From positions 682,001 to 746,000 of the forward strand of contig NZ_JACXXE010000001.1 of NCBI RefSeq assembly GCF_014764715.1: a DNA stretch of 64,000 nucleotides, given 5' to 3'. A program made the position numbers and the translations under genes. The notes under the pieces were generated by a model. The model ran no database searches. It had not been told where the DNA came from and saw nothing but the letters and a program-made list of their open reading frames with translations. Positions within the stretch are counted from its first letter, which is position 1. Each line of letters opens with the position of its first letter. Positions 49,121 through 57,415 of the stretch are shown piece by piece. The stretch comes from Bacillus crepusculi (GTDB lineage Bacteria; Bacillota; Bacilli; Bacillales; Bacillaceae).

Positions 49121-49693
49121 TTATGCTTGCTTCTCTGACATAGGTAAATCAGCCGAGTGTCTTCGATGTTTCGCAGCGCCTACAAAATGAATGGTTGAAT
49201 AAATGAGCAGCATCATACCTGGTATAATCAACAGCAAAGCGGTACCAGCCGAAGTTCCGGCATACGAAAGAAGCTTTCCCGCATAAGGAATGTTCATTCC
49301 CTTATACTGCGCAACCACTTGATCCGCTTTTACGAGCGTGCCATCTTGATACATATTGTTGTCTCCTTTGGTCTCAAAAGCTTTATTTGCCCCATTTCCT
49401 TTTATTCCAACAATTCGGTGAGTCACAAAGGACTTGTCCTGCTTCGTTTGAAAAGTGATAATGTCCCCTTTTTTGAGCGTCTCAGGTGAGGTGACATGTT
49501 TTACAACAATCAGCGACCCAGCCGAAAATTCTGGTTCCATTGAGCCAGATAATACTTGCTTGAATTGATAACCGAAAATTTGCGGGTCCTCTCCTGTTGT
49601 TCTTGATGACAACACGACAATAATACATGCGATCATCATCGTGAAAACCATTGCGTAAAGAATACTCCCAGACATTTTCACCCATTTTTTCAT
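49121..49693 (-). CDS. sipW: SipW, ER-type signal peptidase
   Basis: 190 aa. N-terminal (about 8-28) and C-terminal (about 145-170) membrane helices. Catalytic Ser in VLSGSMEPEF (near 51), conserved His in VTHRIVG and Asp in TKGDNN. Processes TasA and TapA. Confidence 0.95.
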   Translation of the reverse strand: MKKWVKMSGSILYAMVFTMMIACIIVVLSSRTTGEDPQIFGYQFKQVLSGSMEPEFSAGSLIVVKHVTSPETLKKGDIITFQTKQDKSFVTHRIVGIKGNGANKAFETKGDNNMYQDGTLVKADQVVAQYKGMNIPYAGKLLSYAGTSAGTALLLIIPGMMLLIYSTIHFVGAAKHRRHSADLPMSEKQA

Positions 49694-49742
49694 GTTCCTT
49701 CTCCCCTTCGTACATCATGTTTTATTCAGCAAACAACTCCAT

Positions 49743-50270
49743 TTAGGACATCTTTTCTTGACACCTTGTGAGCTTCATTTGTTTTGACCAAAAGAATATT
49801 TTTTCAGATGCACCAAATCCTTTAGGAAAATAGATTTTAAATGCATAAATCCCATTTGTTTTTGCTTTATCTGTTGTGACAGTCGTCGTTTCTTTTGATG
49901 AAAGATGTTGTATTGAACCCTTATCAAGAATATGACCATCCCGTAATGGTTTCTGATCACTTTCTACTTTGTGTAATTCCCACTTCCATTCAGAGTGCAC
50001 TATGGGTCGTCCAATATTTTTTAACGTCATGCTCAGCTTTTGAGGCGCACACACTGTGCCTTCAATCATCGTTTGATCTATGAGCTTCAAATGACTGCTA
50101 TCCCATTTCTTTGGCTGACAATGCTGATCTGTCTGCTCAAAATCGTCACACGTGTTCATGACAAAGTTTGTATGCTCGACATCGTTAAAAGAAGCGTTAG
50201 TAGGTGTGATCAGAAGAGACGTGAAAATCAAACAAATGGTACAAAAGAGTACAAAGAGCGACTGTCTCAT
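49743..50270 (-). CDS. tapA: TapA (YqxM), TasA anchoring/assembly protein, short form
   Basis: 175 aa. Signal peptide (RQSLFVLFCTICLIFTSLLI) then the secreted domain beginning ASFNDVEHTNF and four Cys in the mature part. The B. subtilis protein is about 253 aa, so this one lacks the C-terminal 70 or so residues, a region I recall as disordered. ATG 50270 is chosen because AAGGAG lies 12 nt upstream; an earlier TTG would precede that site. First gene of the operon, with SinR operators upstream. Confidence 0.88.
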   Translation of the reverse strand: MRQSLFVLFCTICLIFTSLLITPTNASFNDVEHTNFVMNTCDDFEQTDQHCQPKKWDSSHLKLIDQTMIEGTVCAPQKLSMTLKNIGRPIVHSEWKWELHKVESDQKPLRDGHILDKGSIQHLSSKETTTVTTDKAKTNGIYAFKIYFPKGFGASEKIFFWSKQMKLTRCQEKMS

Positions 50271-50296
50271 AAATTCTTTCAACTCCTTGGACAATT

Positions 50297-50312
50297 GTTC
50301 TTTAAAAAGAAC
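50297..50312. promoter_or_regulatory. SinR operator at the tapA transcription start
   Basis: GTTCTTT-AA-AAAGAAC, a perfect inverted pair of the SinR heptamer (GTTCTYT), 27 bp before the tapA start and just downstream of a TATACT -10 (50323-50328). Confidence 0.8.
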
Positions 50313-50371
50313 GATTACATTCAGTATAAGGAAATACCTATAAAACCCAAAACGCCAAATTAGTCCATTTT

Positions 50372-50422
50372 GTTCTTAAACGAGAACCATTACGAGAAAA
50401 TTCTTCCATTTTCTCGTTCTTT
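50372..50422. promoter_or_regulatory. Upstream SinR operators of tapA
   Basis: GTTCTTA...AGAAC inverted pair (50372-50387) and a single GTTCTTT (50416-50422). Together with the site at 50297 there are at least five SinR half-sites. Confidence 0.65.
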
Positions 50423-50522
50423 CGCCATATTCGATATTTTTTTCCATGACATTTGTACTTCTTAAAAATTTACATAAAAGTGTAGGATTTGGTCAGGATA
50501 ATAACTGGTGAGGTGATGTTAA

Positions 50523-50849
50523 GTGACATATGGAAAAATCATGATCATGCTCAGTTTACTATTGGGTCCTGTCATACAAGACGTCAAACCTGCGGATGCA
50601 AGAGGATTCACTACGGCCGCAGATCAATGGGAAACAAGAGCTGTCAAAGAAGCAAAGAAAAGATATCCGTTAGCACAAGTCTTATTTAAACAAAAAGTAT
50701 GGGACCGGCACCGGGAAAAAGAATCTGTGAAGCAGTATCATATTACATTAAAAGATCATGCCAAAGAATTTGGTGTATTTGTCACCATTTCCTATAATCC
50801 TTACTCAAACAAGGTCAATAAAGTGATTGTTGTGGAAGAATACAGCTAA
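50523..50849 (+). CDS. yqzG: Secreted DUF3889 protein YqzG
   Basis: 108 aa. Likely signal peptide (about 1-25, ending PADA), then a small domain with KYPLAQV-like and KQYHITLKDHAKEFGVFVTISYNP. Function unknown. Start GTG 50523 with GAGGTGAT 5 nt upstream. Confidence 0.85.
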   Translation: MTYGKIMIMLSLLLGPVIQDVKPADARGFTTAADQWETRAVKEAKKRYPLAQVLFKQKVWDRHREKESVKQYHITLKDHAKEFGVFVTISYNPYSNKVNKVIVVEEYS

Positions 50850-50857
50850 AATGGCAT

Positions 50858-50886
50858 AAAAAAACCGCCTGCTGGCGGCTTTTTAC
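50858..50886. terminator. Bidirectional terminator between yqzG and yqzE
   Basis: AAAACCGCC / GGCGGCTTTT with a TGCT loop, flanked by A- and T-runs. Confidence 0.85.
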
Positions 50887-51071
50887 TTCTGTCGATGTCG
50901 TTTCTTTAGCATCATTGAAAAACCAAACGGCAGAACCCCAAATAAACGCTGTGAAAATGGCGGTTTTGTTTCCATTTTTTCTTGTTTATGTTCCTTCCGT
51001 TCGTCACGTGGTGTATTCATATATTTGATGATTTCCTGTGTCATATATTTTACATAATCATTTGTTTTCAA
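50883..51071 (-). CDS. yqzE: YqzE, small protein downstream of comG
   Basis: 62 aa. Polar helix ([26 protein letters not shown]) and a basic, possibly amphipathic end ([20 protein letters not shown]). Function unknown; in B. subtilis it belongs to the ComK-controlled comG region. Confidence 0.82.
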   Translation of the reverse strand: MKTNDYVKYMTQEIIKYMNTPRDERKEHKQEKMETKPPFSQRLFGVLPFGFSMMLKKRHRQK

Positions 51072-51135
51072 CGAACATTCACCTCTTCTTCCTTAAAGTG
51101 TTACCAGAAAGAGTGTGATTTTATACACTGGCTAG

Positions 51136-51519
51136 CTAATTTGAGATTGTCCATTTCATGATTTCACCGGTCTCCCAATCCATCATCAGTTCTCGCTCTT
51201 CTGCTAAACCATCCTTTGTTTGAACACCGACCAGCATGTGGACGATTTTTTTCTTTTGATCGCAACCGGTCCGTTTCAGTGTTACAAGGCCTTCTTCAGT
51301 GTTCAAATGGGTAAGCTGCTGATCACAACTACGATTTAATTTGCTTGTAGCCTCACTTAATCCCATTCTAAATAGCTGCTGCTTTTTATAAAAAGAAATC
51401 GTCATCTCTGCACTTTTCAGCTCTTTTTGAAACCCAATCGTCATCGATCCGAGGATCAAAAGAAAAAAAAGAATCGCCGCAAGTACGTGCGGATAGATAA
51501 ACCCTTCTTCACTTTTCAC
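51136..51519 (-). CDS. comGG: ComGG, competence pseudopilus minor component
   Basis: 127 aa. Starts EEGFIYPHVLAAILFFLLILG: prepilin-like Gly-Phe junction but no Glu at +5, as in B. subtilis ComGG. Overlaps comGF by 4 bp. Confidence 0.9.
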   Translation of the reverse strand: MKSEEGFIYPHVLAAILFFLLILGSMTIGFQKELKSAEMTISFYKKQQLFRMGLSEATSKLNRSCDQQLTHLNTEEGLVTLKRTGCDQKKKIVHMLVGVQTKDGLAEERELMMDWETGEIMKWTISN

Positions 51520-51968
51520 GTTTGAGGAACCACTCCTTTATATGTGAAAAAAACGGCTTCATACACCTTATCCGATACATCTGTGACCTCAAGAATTGCT
51601 CTATGTTGATTCGTTTTGACGCGAAATTGCTTCACCTTTTGCAATAAAGGAAGATGCCCAGCTTCATCCATTCGTTTCCGCAGCATTTCTTGGTATGGCT
51701 CAACCCTTACCACTCGCCCTTGATCGGAAATATACTCTAACGCTTTTCCTTCTTTTACCGACCTAACAGCAGTTACTCGGCTTAATTCCTCATCTAATTG
51801 CAGCACAGTTTGCTTCCACTCCATTTGTGAAAATTGGTTGATTTCTTCAAATGGGCGGGCTTTCTCTACAACAGAAAAGATGAGCACACAGCCAAAAGAA
51901 AGGAACAGAAATAACTGCAATTGACACAAAGCTTGTACAAGTGTAAATCCCTGTTCATCGTTCGACAT
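51516..51968 (-). CDS. comGF: ComGF, competence pseudopilus minor component
   Basis: 150 aa from ATG 51968 (MSNDEQGFTLVQALCQ). The class III prepilin-type junction is present, but the +5 residue is Gln rather than Glu. A longer frame to 52046 exists but is inside comGE and adds only basic residues. DNA uptake machinery. Confidence 0.87.
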   Translation of the reverse strand: MSNDEQGFTLVQALCQLQLFLFLSFGCVLIFSVVEKARPFEEINQFSQMEWKQTVLQLDEELSRVTAVRSVKEGKALEYISDQGRVVRVEPYQEMLRKRMDEAGHLPLLQKVKQFRVKTNQHRAILEVTDVSDKVYEAVFFTYKGVVPQT

Positions 51969-52272
51969 GCCGCCGAAAGCATATCGTCTTCTTTTTTTGT
52001 ACTTTGTATGATACACATCCCTTTTGTTTACTCCAATCGAGTTCATATGTGATCTCGCCTCTCTTCTTTTTGACAGCTGGCTTTGTCCCTTCTATGAACG
52101 CTTCGTTCATTTGTTCATGTAACACTTGGTAGGCTTCTAGTTTTGCTCTTAATTCCTTTTTCCCCATCATGATTTGTTCATAGGCTGGCATGAGCACAAG
52201 AGCTGCAAATAGAAAGATATGACAAGCAAACAGCATCTCAAACGTACTAAATCCTCTACTGTTTTTGTACAT
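51955..52272 (-). CDS. comGE: ComGE, competence pseudopilus minor component
   Basis: 105 aa. Prepilin-type start RGFSTFEMLFACHIFLF with Glu at +5. Overlaps comGD and comGF. Confidence 0.9.
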   Translation of the reverse strand: MYKNSRGFSTFEMLFACHIFLFAALVLMPAYEQIMMGKKELRAKLEAYQVLHEQMNEAFIEGTKPAVKKKRGEITYELDWSKQKGCVSYKVQKKKTICFRRHVER

Positions 52273-52702
52273 GGATCCGCCCGCTCCCTAAATAAATTGT
52301 GAGTTTATAGGTTTGACTGCCAAATTGAACAATGAGAGATCCGCCGCTTTTCGGATGTCCATTTACATTAAAATGAATCCCTTGCGGAAATGTAGAATGC
52401 TTGATGATACCTTTTTTATGCTGATAAGAAGCAATCACCTCATCGCGATTTTGATCTATTACTTGATAAGATACATGCGGCGGATGAATCTCAACATTCA
52501 CACGGGTTTTTTTGATAAATGCCGTGTAGGCAGCCAACTGGAGGTCTTGTTTCATGATGTTCACTTGTTTTTTGGCTTCAGCACTTTCTAATATAGTTGG
52601 AACTTTTCCTCCTAAGATCGACAATAGAATAGATAAAATAAGTAAGATCATGAGCTGTTCAATGAGAGTAAAACCCTTCTCATGCAAAAGCCATTTACTC
52701 AT
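52256..52702 (-). CDS. comGD: ComGD, competence pseudopilus minor component
   Basis: 148 aa. Prepilin junction KGFTLIEQLMILLILSILLSI with Glu at +5 (cited in part). Overlaps comGC by 8 bp. Confidence 0.92.
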   Translation of the reverse strand: MSKWLLHEKGFTLIEQLMILLILSILLSILGGKVPTILESAEAKKQVNIMKQDLQLAAYTAFIKKTRVNVEIHPPHVSYQVIDQNRDEVIASYQHKKGIIKHSTFPQGIHFNVNGHPKSGGSLIVQFGSQTYKLTIYLGSGRIHVQKQ

Positions 52703-52988
52703 GCTTCACGTCGCCGTTTTGAATGACAATGGCCTTTCCATTTGGACAGGTTAATCCCTTTTTAACATAGCCTTCTTTTTCTAATTCAGCTAAAGATGGT
52801 GTCTTGCCGTCATGCTCTAATTCATATGCCATCACCTGTGTACTCACCATTGATTTGAGCCCTTCACACCCCTTCGCTTGAATGCTTTGATGGTGACGTG
52901 TGATATTCGGAATGGTAATGAGTAAAAGAATGGAAATCACGAGCATGACAATTAACATTTCCAATAGGGTAAATCCTTTATCATTCAT
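52695..52988 (-). CDS. comGC: ComGC, major competence pseudopilin
   Basis: 97 aa. Prepilin junction KGFTLLEMLIVMLVISILLL; two Cys (CEGL and TCPN) consistent with the intramolecular disulfide of ComGC. Processed by ComC. Confidence 0.95.
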   Translation of the reverse strand: MNDKGFTLLEMLIVMLVISILLLITIPNITRHHQSIQAKGCEGLKSMVSTQVMAYELEHDGKTPSLAELEKEGYVKKGLTCPNGKAIVIQNGDVKHE

Positions 52989-53004
52989 GCCTTTGTCCTC
53001 CTTC

Positions 53005-54045
53005 TCACACTTGTTCCATTAGTTGATACATCGGTAAAAGAATAGATAAATATACAATGAGTATCAGGAGGGCTGTCAAACCATATATGACCGGTTGTAG
53101 CCATGAAACCCATTTTTCAATTTTCAGCTCTGCACTCTCTAATAGAAAGTGACTATACGTGTACAACTCTCTTGCAAGCATCCCGCTAGCTTCACCATGC
53201 TTGATAACAGCTGCAAAGTGTTTTTCGAAAAATGGAGACCCGCTTATTTGGTGTTCCATGCTTTCTCCTTTTCTTAACTCTCCAATCATCTGTTCAGATA
53301 TTTCTTGAAGAAAGGGTAAATAGCTTTGCTGTTTGAAAGCTTGCAAGCTTTCGTACATCGATAATCCAGCTTGAAGAAGACCGCTTAGCTGAAGGGAAAA
53401 AAGATACGTATGCATCAGCTGCATCCCTTTATATAACACAGGCAGCCTGCTCATCACTCTCAGCTTTTCAAGGGTCGACTTCTTCCTAAAAAAGACATAG
53501 TAATATCCAGCCAGACAGATACACATACAGCCTATCATCATGAGGAAAGCATGAAGAATTTGAAAGAGTCCAAACATCCCTTGGATCAGCCATGACATGC
53601 GGGTATCCATGGATGAATACAATAAGGAAAATTGAGGAATGATCATCTGCTGTACAAGTAACAGCACAACCAAAACCGTAAAGATGAGGAAGACCGGGTA
53701 CCGTAACATACGTTTGAACGTGTCTAACTGCTTGATTTTTTTCTCTAAAAAACGAGAGCTTTGTTCAAGAGCACGTTCCAGGCTGCCATGCTTCTCTGAA
53801 AAACAGAGAATGGCAATGACTTCCCGCTGAAAATGGAGTCTCTCCAGCACCACATAAAAAGGCTCCCCTTCAAGCAGCCACTGAATGCCTCTTGTTAATA
53901 GCAGCTGTTGTTTCTTTGATAACTGGATATTCACCATCGTTAATGCATCAATCAATGTATATCCAGCTTGAATCAATTGAGCAAGTTTTGATAGAAATTC
54001 AGCCTGTTCTCTTCTAGACCAAGCTTTAAATGCCTGCTTCTTCAT
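53005..54045 (-). CDS. comGB: ComGB, competence pilus membrane platform protein
   Basis: 346 aa GspF/PilC family with hydrophobic helices near 115-140, 165-190 and 320-342. Overlaps comGA by 20 bp. Confidence 0.94.
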   Translation of the reverse strand: MKKQAFKAWSRREQAEFLSKLAQLIQAGYTLIDALTMVNIQLSKKQQLLLTRGIQWLLEGEPFYVVLERLHFQREVIAILCFSEKHGSLERALEQSSRFLEKKIKQLDTFKRMLRYPVFLIFTVLVVLLLVQQMIIPQFSLLYSSMDTRMSWLIQGMFGLFQILHAFLMMIGCMCICLAGYYYVFFRKKSTLEKLRVMSRLPVLYKGMQLMHTYLFSLQLSGLLQAGLSMYESLQAFKQQSYLPFLQEISEQMIGELRKGESMEHQISGSPFFEKHFAAVIKHGEASGMLARELYTYSHFLLESAELKIEKWVSWLQPVIYGLTALLILIVYLSILLPMYQLMEQV

Positions 54046-55096
54046 ATACCCAGCGATGATATGTGTTTTTCGATAGATACCCCAGTGCCACTCCTTTACG
54101 AATTAATTTTTGCAATGTTTCATATGACGAGTGAGCATATTCTCCTTTGGCCTCTTTGACACACTCACCAAGCTCCTTTCCGTAAAGTAATTCAAAAACA
54201 TTCGTTCGCCTGACCGGGCGATTTAATTTGCAATAAAGCTGACACGTTTCCCCGCAAAAAGGACATGTGAGTTCGATTAAACGCTGCGCAGTAATCGCAA
54301 CCATGGTTTGTTCGAGTTCATTCATCGTAACACCAAATTCAAGCATTCGGTAAAGGGCACCTTTTGCATTTTTCGCATGTAGCGTACTCATCACTAAATG
54401 ACCTGTCAGTGCTGCTCTTATTGCTGTTCTTGCTGTTTCAGCATCTCTTATTTCTCCTAGCACAATCATATCTGGGTCGTGTCTTAAAATAGCACGTAAT
54501 CCTGTCGCATACGTAATACCTGCTTTTTCATTAACTTGTACCTGTAGCACTTCTTCATTTCTTGTTTCCACAGGGTCCTCAAGTGTAATAATATTCCGAT
54601 TAAAATGCTTTTTTGCAAACTGTATCAATGAATAAAGTGTTGTTGTTTTCCCTGAATTTGTTGGCCCAGTAAATAAAATGAGTCCATGCGAATGATTTAA
54701 AAATGATAATAATCTAGCTGAAGCTTTAGGATATAGCGACAGATATTTTGTTTTTGGGACATGATCCTGCGGTAAAATTCTAATCACTAAACTTTCATCA
54801 TTCACAGTCGGTAATGTAGACATCCGTACAAACACTTGTCCAGTTCTTAGCATCACAGCCAATGACCCATTTTGCGGTCTCCTTTTTTCACCGATATCCA
54901 TGGAGGATAAAAATTTAAAATGAGCAATTAACCGCTCCCCGCTTTTTTTATCAATGGTTCGCTGCTGGATTAAATCTGAGTCTACACGGAAAGATACCGA
55001 AGCTTCCTTTTCTTTTGGTACAATATGCACATCAGATGCTCTCATGCGGCATGCTTCTTCTAGCAGCTCTTGTCCCACATATTCAATACCATACAA
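54026..55096 (-). CDS. comGA: ComGA, competence pilus assembly ATPase
   Basis: 356 aa, exactly the B. subtilis length. Walker A GPTNSGKT, Asp box and Walker B (ILRHDPDMIVLGEIRD), and a four-Cys motif CPFCGETCQLYC near the end. I choose TTG 55096 because AAAGGAG lies 8 nt upstream; an ATG 18 codons earlier lies within the promoter. First gene of comG, with a sigma-A promoter directly upstream. Confidence 0.93.
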   Translation of the reverse strand: MYGIEYVGQELLEEACRMRASDVHIVPKEKEASVSFRVDSDLIQQRTIDKKSGERLIAHFKFLSSMDIGEKRRPQNGSLAVMLRTGQVFVRMSTLPTVNDESLVIRILPQDHVPKTKYLSLYPKASARLLSFLNHSHGLILFTGPTNSGKTTTLYSLIQFAKKHFNRNIITLEDPVETRNEEVLQVQVNEKAGITYATGLRAILRHDPDMIVLGEIRDAETARTAIRAALTGHLVMSTLHAKNAKGALYRMLEFGVTMNELEQTMVAITAQRLIELTCPFCGETCQLYCKLNRPVRRTNVFELLYGKELGECVKEAKGEYAHSSYETLQKLIRKGVALGYLSKNTYHRWVYEEAGI

Positions 55097-55117
55097 GTGG
55101 TTCACTCCTTTCTCTGA

Positions 55118-55146
55118 CCCTATTGTAAGGTGGAGGAGCCTGTCTG
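55118..55146 (-). promoter_or_regulatory. Sigma-A promoter of the comG operon
   Basis: On the minus strand TTGTCA, 17 nt, TACAAT, ending roughly 20 bp before the comGA start. The -35 is overlapped by CAAATCCCCTTTT, which resembles a ComK AT-box (AAAAN5TTTT) with one mismatch. Confidence 0.65.
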
Positions 55147-55158
55147 ACAAAAGGGGAT

Positions 55159-55198
55159 TTGATGGTTTTAACGACTAATCAGACGAAAAAACCATCAA
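55159..55198. promoter_or_regulatory. 11-bp inverted repeat upstream of the comG promoter
   Basis: TTGATGGTTTT and AAAACCATCAA separated by 18 bp. It may be part of the ComK-binding region or an RNA hairpin; the sequence alone does not decide. Confidence 0.4.
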
Positions 55199-55237
55199 CT
55201 TACAATGTGAAACGTGGATTTTTAAAAAAGAGCATAT

Positions 55238-55272
55238 AAAAAAACCTGACTTTTACAAGTTCAGGTTTTTTC
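55238..55272 (-). terminator. Terminator of rsbRD
   Basis: AAAACCTGAACTT / AAGTCAGGTTTT type stem (loop about 6) with a T-run on the minus strand, directly after the rsbRD stop. Confidence 0.85.
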
Positions 55273-55273
55273 G

Positions 55274-56146
55274 TCATGTGGCTTCTTGCTGCTGCTCTTC
55301 AAAGATACGGAATCCTCTCTTTTCTAACGCTTTTGCAAGGCTATGTTCTGTATTTACTTTTGAAAAATCTATGCCAAGTTTGACAACTGTCTGCGCAATC
55401 TCTGGTCGAATACCGGAAATAATCGTCTCAATTCCTAGAAGCTTCGTACTATCAACCACTTTAAATAGCTGATAAGCAACCATTGTATCCACGATTGGAA
55501 CACCAGATATATCAATAAATAAATGCGTCAGACGCAGCCTTGAAGCCTGCTCTAGCACTGATTCTAAAATAATTCTAGCCCGGTACGTATCGATTTCCCC
55601 GATCAGCGGCAAAATTCCGATCTCTTTTGATACTGGAATAACAGGGGCACTAAGCTCTTGAATCATTTCTCTTTGCGCATTTAGCTGACTCAGTGTCACA
55701 CGGTCATATTCTTCTGATAAACGCTCAATCATATCATCAAATGTGCCGTGAAAATGCTGATTCCACTCGCACACATCTTGCAGCGTTACTTCAAGCTCTG
55801 TTTCTTGTGTGAATTTCTCAATTCTCGAACAGAAAATGTGGCGAAACACCTTAAATTGGCCGATAATTTCATATAAAGGCACCTCGTGCACCGCTCGATC
55901 ACGTGCGATATCCACAGACCACTTTTTCAAATGGTTCTCTGCTTTGTCTGATACCGTGACAAGCGTCGCTGCAATGGTTTGAATAAACGCTGTGTTCTGT
56001 TCCTTCAGCTTCTTTTCTGTCTCTTCTGAAGCATGTTTAGAGTATAATGAGCCTTCTTCTGTTCTTGTTTTCAGCCATTCTTCGGTCATGACAGGGGCTT
56101 CTTTTAGGATAAATTCATATAATTGCTCAGATTTTTCATTTTTCAT
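55274..56146 (-). CDS. rsbRD: RsbR paralogue RsbRD (YqhA), stressosome component
   Basis: 290 aa. N-terminal globin-like sensory domain (about 1-150) and C-terminal STAS domain with VPIVDTMVAYQLFKVV (Thr at the phosphorylation-site position) and ETIISGIRPEIAQTVV. Feeds environmental stress to sigma-B through RsbT. In B. subtilis yqhB and corA lie between this gene and comGA; both are missing here. Confidence 0.9.
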   Translation of the reverse strand: MKNEKSEQLYEFILKEAPVMTEEWLKTRTEEGSLYSKHASEETEKKLKEQNTAFIQTIAATLVTVSDKAENHLKKWSVDIARDRAVHEVPLYEIIGQFKVFRHIFCSRIEKFTQETELEVTLQDVCEWNQHFHGTFDDMIERLSEEYDRVTLSQLNAQREMIQELSAPVIPVSKEIGILPLIGEIDTYRARIILESVLEQASRLRLTHLFIDISGVPIVDTMVAYQLFKVVDSTKLLGIETIISGIRPEIAQTVVKLGIDFSKVNTEHSLAKALEKRGFRIFEEQQQEAT

Positions 56147-56245
56147 TTATTTCTTTCGCTCCTTTTTCACATAAAACTAGTGGCAAACCAACTTGTATGT
56201 ATAAATGACCGCAGATGGTGAACAATATCATTACACGTTTGATAT

Positions 56246-56316
56246 TGGGCTATAGCCAAGTGGTAAGGCAATGGACTTTGACTCCGTGATCGTTGGTTCG
56301 AACCCAGCTAGCCCAG
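56246..56316 (+). tRNA. trnQ-Gln: tRNA-Gln (anticodon TTG)
   Basis: 7-bp acceptor stem TGGGCTA / TAGCCCA with discriminator G; D arm GCC...GGC; anticodon stem ATGGA/TCCGT with loop CTTTGAC giving anticodon TTG; T arm GGTTCGAACCC. CCA is not encoded. A terminator follows 11 bp later. Confidence 0.96.
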
Positions 56317-56326
56317 TTCAGCACAA

Positions 56327-56371
56327 AAACGAAGACGGCTGAAGCACGTTTCAGCTGATCTTCGTTTTTTA
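56327..56371 (+). terminator. Terminator of tRNA-Gln (possibly bidirectional)
   Basis: AACGAAGA-CGGCTGAA / TTTCAGCT-TCTTCGTT stem followed by T6; on the minus strand it can also serve mgsR. Confidence 0.88.
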
Positions 56372-56752
56372 TTAGGATACTGATTGATGAATCGCTTTCT
56401 TTTTTGATATTTTCATGAGTTCCCCGGGATTATAGCCAACCACTAATTTATTTCCATCAATGATGATCGGTCTCCGCAGCAATTTTGGTTTTTCAATGAG
56501 TAGCTCAAGGACCTCATTTACTTTCAAATCATTAATATTTAAATTTAAGCTTTTAAAAGCTTGGCTTCGCGTGGCTAAAATTTCATCCATTCCTTCTGTT
56601 GTTAAGGAAAGAATCTTTTTTAATTCATCTAAAGTTGGCGTTTCTCTGAAAAGGTGACGCTCTTTAAAATCAATTTGATTCGCCTTTAGCCAATGTTTCG
56701 TTTTGCGGCAAGACGTACAGCTCGGGTATGAATAAAAAGTAATGTCACTCAT
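56372..56752 (-). CDS. mgsR: MgsR (YqgZ), Spx-family regulator of a sigma-B sub-regulon
   Basis: 126 aa ArsC/Spx fold. N-terminal redox CTSCRKTKHWL (CxxC, Cys13 and Cys16). Interacts with RNA polymerase like Spx. Preceded by a sigma-B promoter, consistent with its known role. Confidence 0.92.
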   Translation of the reverse strand: MSDITFYSYPSCTSCRKTKHWLKANQIDFKERHLFRETPTLDELKKILSLTTEGMDEILATRSQAFKSLNLNINDLKVNEVLELLIEKPKLLRRPIIIDGNKLVVGYNPGELMKISKKKAIHQSVS

Positions 56753-56796
56753 TAGTCTTCCTCCTTAGGTCGTTAACCTTTTCTCTTATGGAATAG

Positions 56797-56822
56797 GTAC
56801 CCTCATGTATTTAGGCGTAAAC
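56797..56822 (-). promoter_or_regulatory. Sigma-B promoter of mgsR
   Basis: GTTTAC (56817-56822), 14 nt, GGGTAC (56797-56802) on the minus strand, close to GTTTAA-N13-15-GGGTAT. About 45 bp before the mgsR start. Confidence 0.8.
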
Positions 56823-56889
56823 ACTTTTTCATCATTTTTTCAAAAAAACTTTTTCTTTTTAGTAAACAAATGTTCACACGTTGTCAAAA

Positions 56890-56928
56890 ATGTAAATGTT
56901 TACATAACCAGTGGTGATCAGCTATAAT
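56890..56928 (+). promoter_or_regulatory. Sigma-A promoter of yqgY with a palindrome over its -35
   Basis: -35 TTTACA (56899-56904), 18 nt, -10 TATAAT (56923-56928). The -35 lies in ATGTAAA-TG-TTTACAT (56890-56905), a 7-bp inverted repeat that could be an operator for yqgY and/or the divergent mgsR. Confidence 0.6.
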
Positions 56929-56964
56929 ATGAATCAAAGGGGTTTTTTAAGGGGAGGGAAAGAA

Positions 56965-57207
56965 ATGAATCGCATGTTCCGCGTGCTTGGCTTTTGGACG
57001 GGTATTTTTGCTGTCATGTTCTATTTAGGACATATGAAAGACGCATCCTTGCTATTCTTTGGTCAAACCGTTCTTTTTGTATTTTTATCCTACTTGAATT
57101 TATCCGAAAGAATGTATATTTACATTTTCGGAGCGTACTTGACGATTTTCTTTGCCGGATTTACATATTATTCGATTTTCATCATGGTTCCCGGTACCGG
57201 ACATTAA
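56965..57207 (+). CDS. yqgY: YqgY, DUF2626 membrane protein
   Basis: 80 aa. Three hydrophobic segments; begins MNRMFRVLGFWTGIFAVMFYLG. Function unknown. GGGAGG is 7 nt upstream of ATG 56965; the longer frame to 56911 starts inside the promoter. Confidence 0.87.
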   Translation: MNRMFRVLGFWTGIFAVMFYLGHMKDASLLFFGQTVLFVFLSYLNLSERMYIYIFGAYLTIFFAGFTYYSIFIMVPGTGH

Positions 57208-57210
57208 TAG

Positions 57211-57239
57211 AAAAAAGCATCTCATTGAGAAGAGATGCT
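57211..57239 (+). terminator. Proximal copy of the yqgY terminator hairpin
   Basis: AGCATCTC / GAGATGCT stem (loop of about 8), right after the yqgY stop. It has lost its T-run: CC follows the stem. Confidence 0.8.
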
Positions 57240-57415
57240 CCAGATTGTTGACAAAGGGCTAAAATGATCTTGATTTTAGCCCTTTGTCTTCTTTTCAGCG
57301 TGATAGAAAGCCCTTGAAGTCTAGGAAGGACGAGCACCGGAGCGGAGCGAATTGGACATTCGTGAGCACCGGAGCGCAGACCTGACAAAGAATGCGAGGG
57401 TTTGTCTACACGCTG
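57240..57415 (+). repeat. Terminator-embedded repeat, copy C (176 bp)
   Basis: Plus-strand orientation, following yqgY transcription. Order: linker ending GATTGTTG, hairpin with GGGCTAAAAT arms, CTTCTTTT, CAGCGTG, two GCACCGGAGC 10-mers around CGAAT/ATTCG, CACGCTG. Compared with copies A and B it differs at several positions, e.g. GATAGAAAGCCC after CAGCGTG, where TAGA can pair with TCTA on the other side. Flanked by two copies of the yqgY terminator hairpin. Confidence 0.85.
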
